A program made the translations under genes and the position numbers. DNA of 64,000 nt. Source: Marinicauda salina (lineage in GTDB: Bacteria; Pseudomonadota; Alphaproteobacteria; Caulobacterales; Maricaulaceae). Below are positions 63,876 through 64,000 of the stretch, piece by piece. Under the pieces are notes generated by a model. That model searched no databases. It saw nothing but the letters and a program-made list of their open reading frames with translations, and was not told the origin of the DNA. The DNA lies in the NCBI RefSeq assembly GCF_003122085.1, contig NZ_QEXV01000003.1:248001-312000 (forward strand), given 5' to 3'. The stretch's first letter is position 1, and each line of letters begins with the position of its first letter.

Positions 63876-64000
63876 TCACGACTCGCCGGGCGCGGCGGAC
63901 GCATACGCCGCGATGCGCGCGGCCACGGCGTCGCGCGCGTCGCGATAGGCCGCAAGACGCGCCTCGCGCGGGCCCGTTTCCTGCGTCGGATCGGCGACCG
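63876..64000 (-). CDS. C-terminal end of a gene, probable low-molecular-weight phosphatase
   Basis: Open frame on - entering from beyond the window and ending at TGA 63876; the last about 40 residues read VADPTQETGPREARLAAYRD then ARDAVAARIAAYA. The pattern D-P-T, G-x-R-E-x-R-L-x-A-Y-R resembles the C-terminus of low-molecular-weight phosphatase/arsenate-reductase-like proteins, which often lie just before infA in alphaproteobacteria. Identity is not certain from this piece alone. Confidence 0.55.
   Translation of the reverse strand, partial: VADPTQETGPREARLAAYRDARDAVAARIAAYASAAPGES

Overview
The window reads as a chromosomal segment of a GC-rich alphaproteobacterium. The evidence is the gene orders mlaE-mlaF, radA-cvpA-purF and yfgM-bamB-der, an operon of yacG, RNase E/G, maf and infA, two TTAA-N7-TTAA motifs of the type bound by CtrA, two large TonB-dependent receptors and several sulfotransferase-like proteins, one of them a TPR fusion next to a receptor. 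This mix fits the stalked or marine Caulobacterales/Maricaulales/Hyphomonadaceae side of the class; that placement is inference, as no rRNA is present. Most of the DNA is housekeeping and densely packed, with many 4-base ATGA or GTGA stop/start overlaps. There is no integrase, transposase, phage gene or CRISPR array.

Layout. 1-5642: lipid transport (mlaEF), DNA repair (radA), cvpA-purF and a short-chain dehydrogenase, all on +. 5722-13080: an unknown membrane protein on +, then on - der, bamB, a YfgM-like protein, panB, an ECF sigma factor with two small membrane proteins, and an NnrU-like protein. 13170-26336: a P2-type cation ATPase, guaA, two adjacent sulfotransferases, a beta-lactamase-fold serine hydrolase, a sterol-desaturase-type hydroxylase, an RsmB-like methyltransferase, a MAPEG protein, guaB and a TSUP permease. 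26337-27348: a palindromic operator lies between the TSUP gene and a divergent persulfide-dioxygenase-like gene. 27380-33909: a 40-residue membrane protein, rlmE, a Ppx/GppA phosphatase, hspQ, and an fah-type hydrolase, sulfotransferase, carbonic anhydrase and hmgA run. 34102-36763 is the most accessory-looking stretch: tandem HTH paralogues, a decayed 2OG-Fe(II) oxygenase remnant and an AT-richer WYL-TerB gene.

36764-48280: asparaginase, an isochorismatase-fold protein with Ser in place of the nucleophilic Cys, an acyltransferase pair, CtrA boxes before a LysR gene, a quinone reductase, an outer-membrane barrel, a TonB receptor and a TPR-sulfotransferase. 48327-53796: a small redox/gas-sensing group made of a stand-alone protoglobin, a divergent PAS hybrid histidine kinase with a single-domain receiver, an NsrR-like Rrf2 regulator and a 1-Cys peroxiredoxin with an OxyR-like site upstream. 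53814-61173: DsrE-like, MAPEG, Excalibur and barrel proteins, a lipoprotein, a retropepsin-like protease, tRNA-Phe and a second TonB receptor. 61200-61695 is a mosaic of intergenic palindromic repeats. The window closes with the infA operon and the tail of a probable low-molecular-weight phosphatase.

The strongest candidates for something undescribed are the split globin/kinase/receiver module (48644-51732), the tandem HTH family with a conserved C-terminal domain (34102-35423) and the WYL-TerB gene beside the broken oxygenase (35428-36763). All are inferred from reading the sequence; no database search was run.
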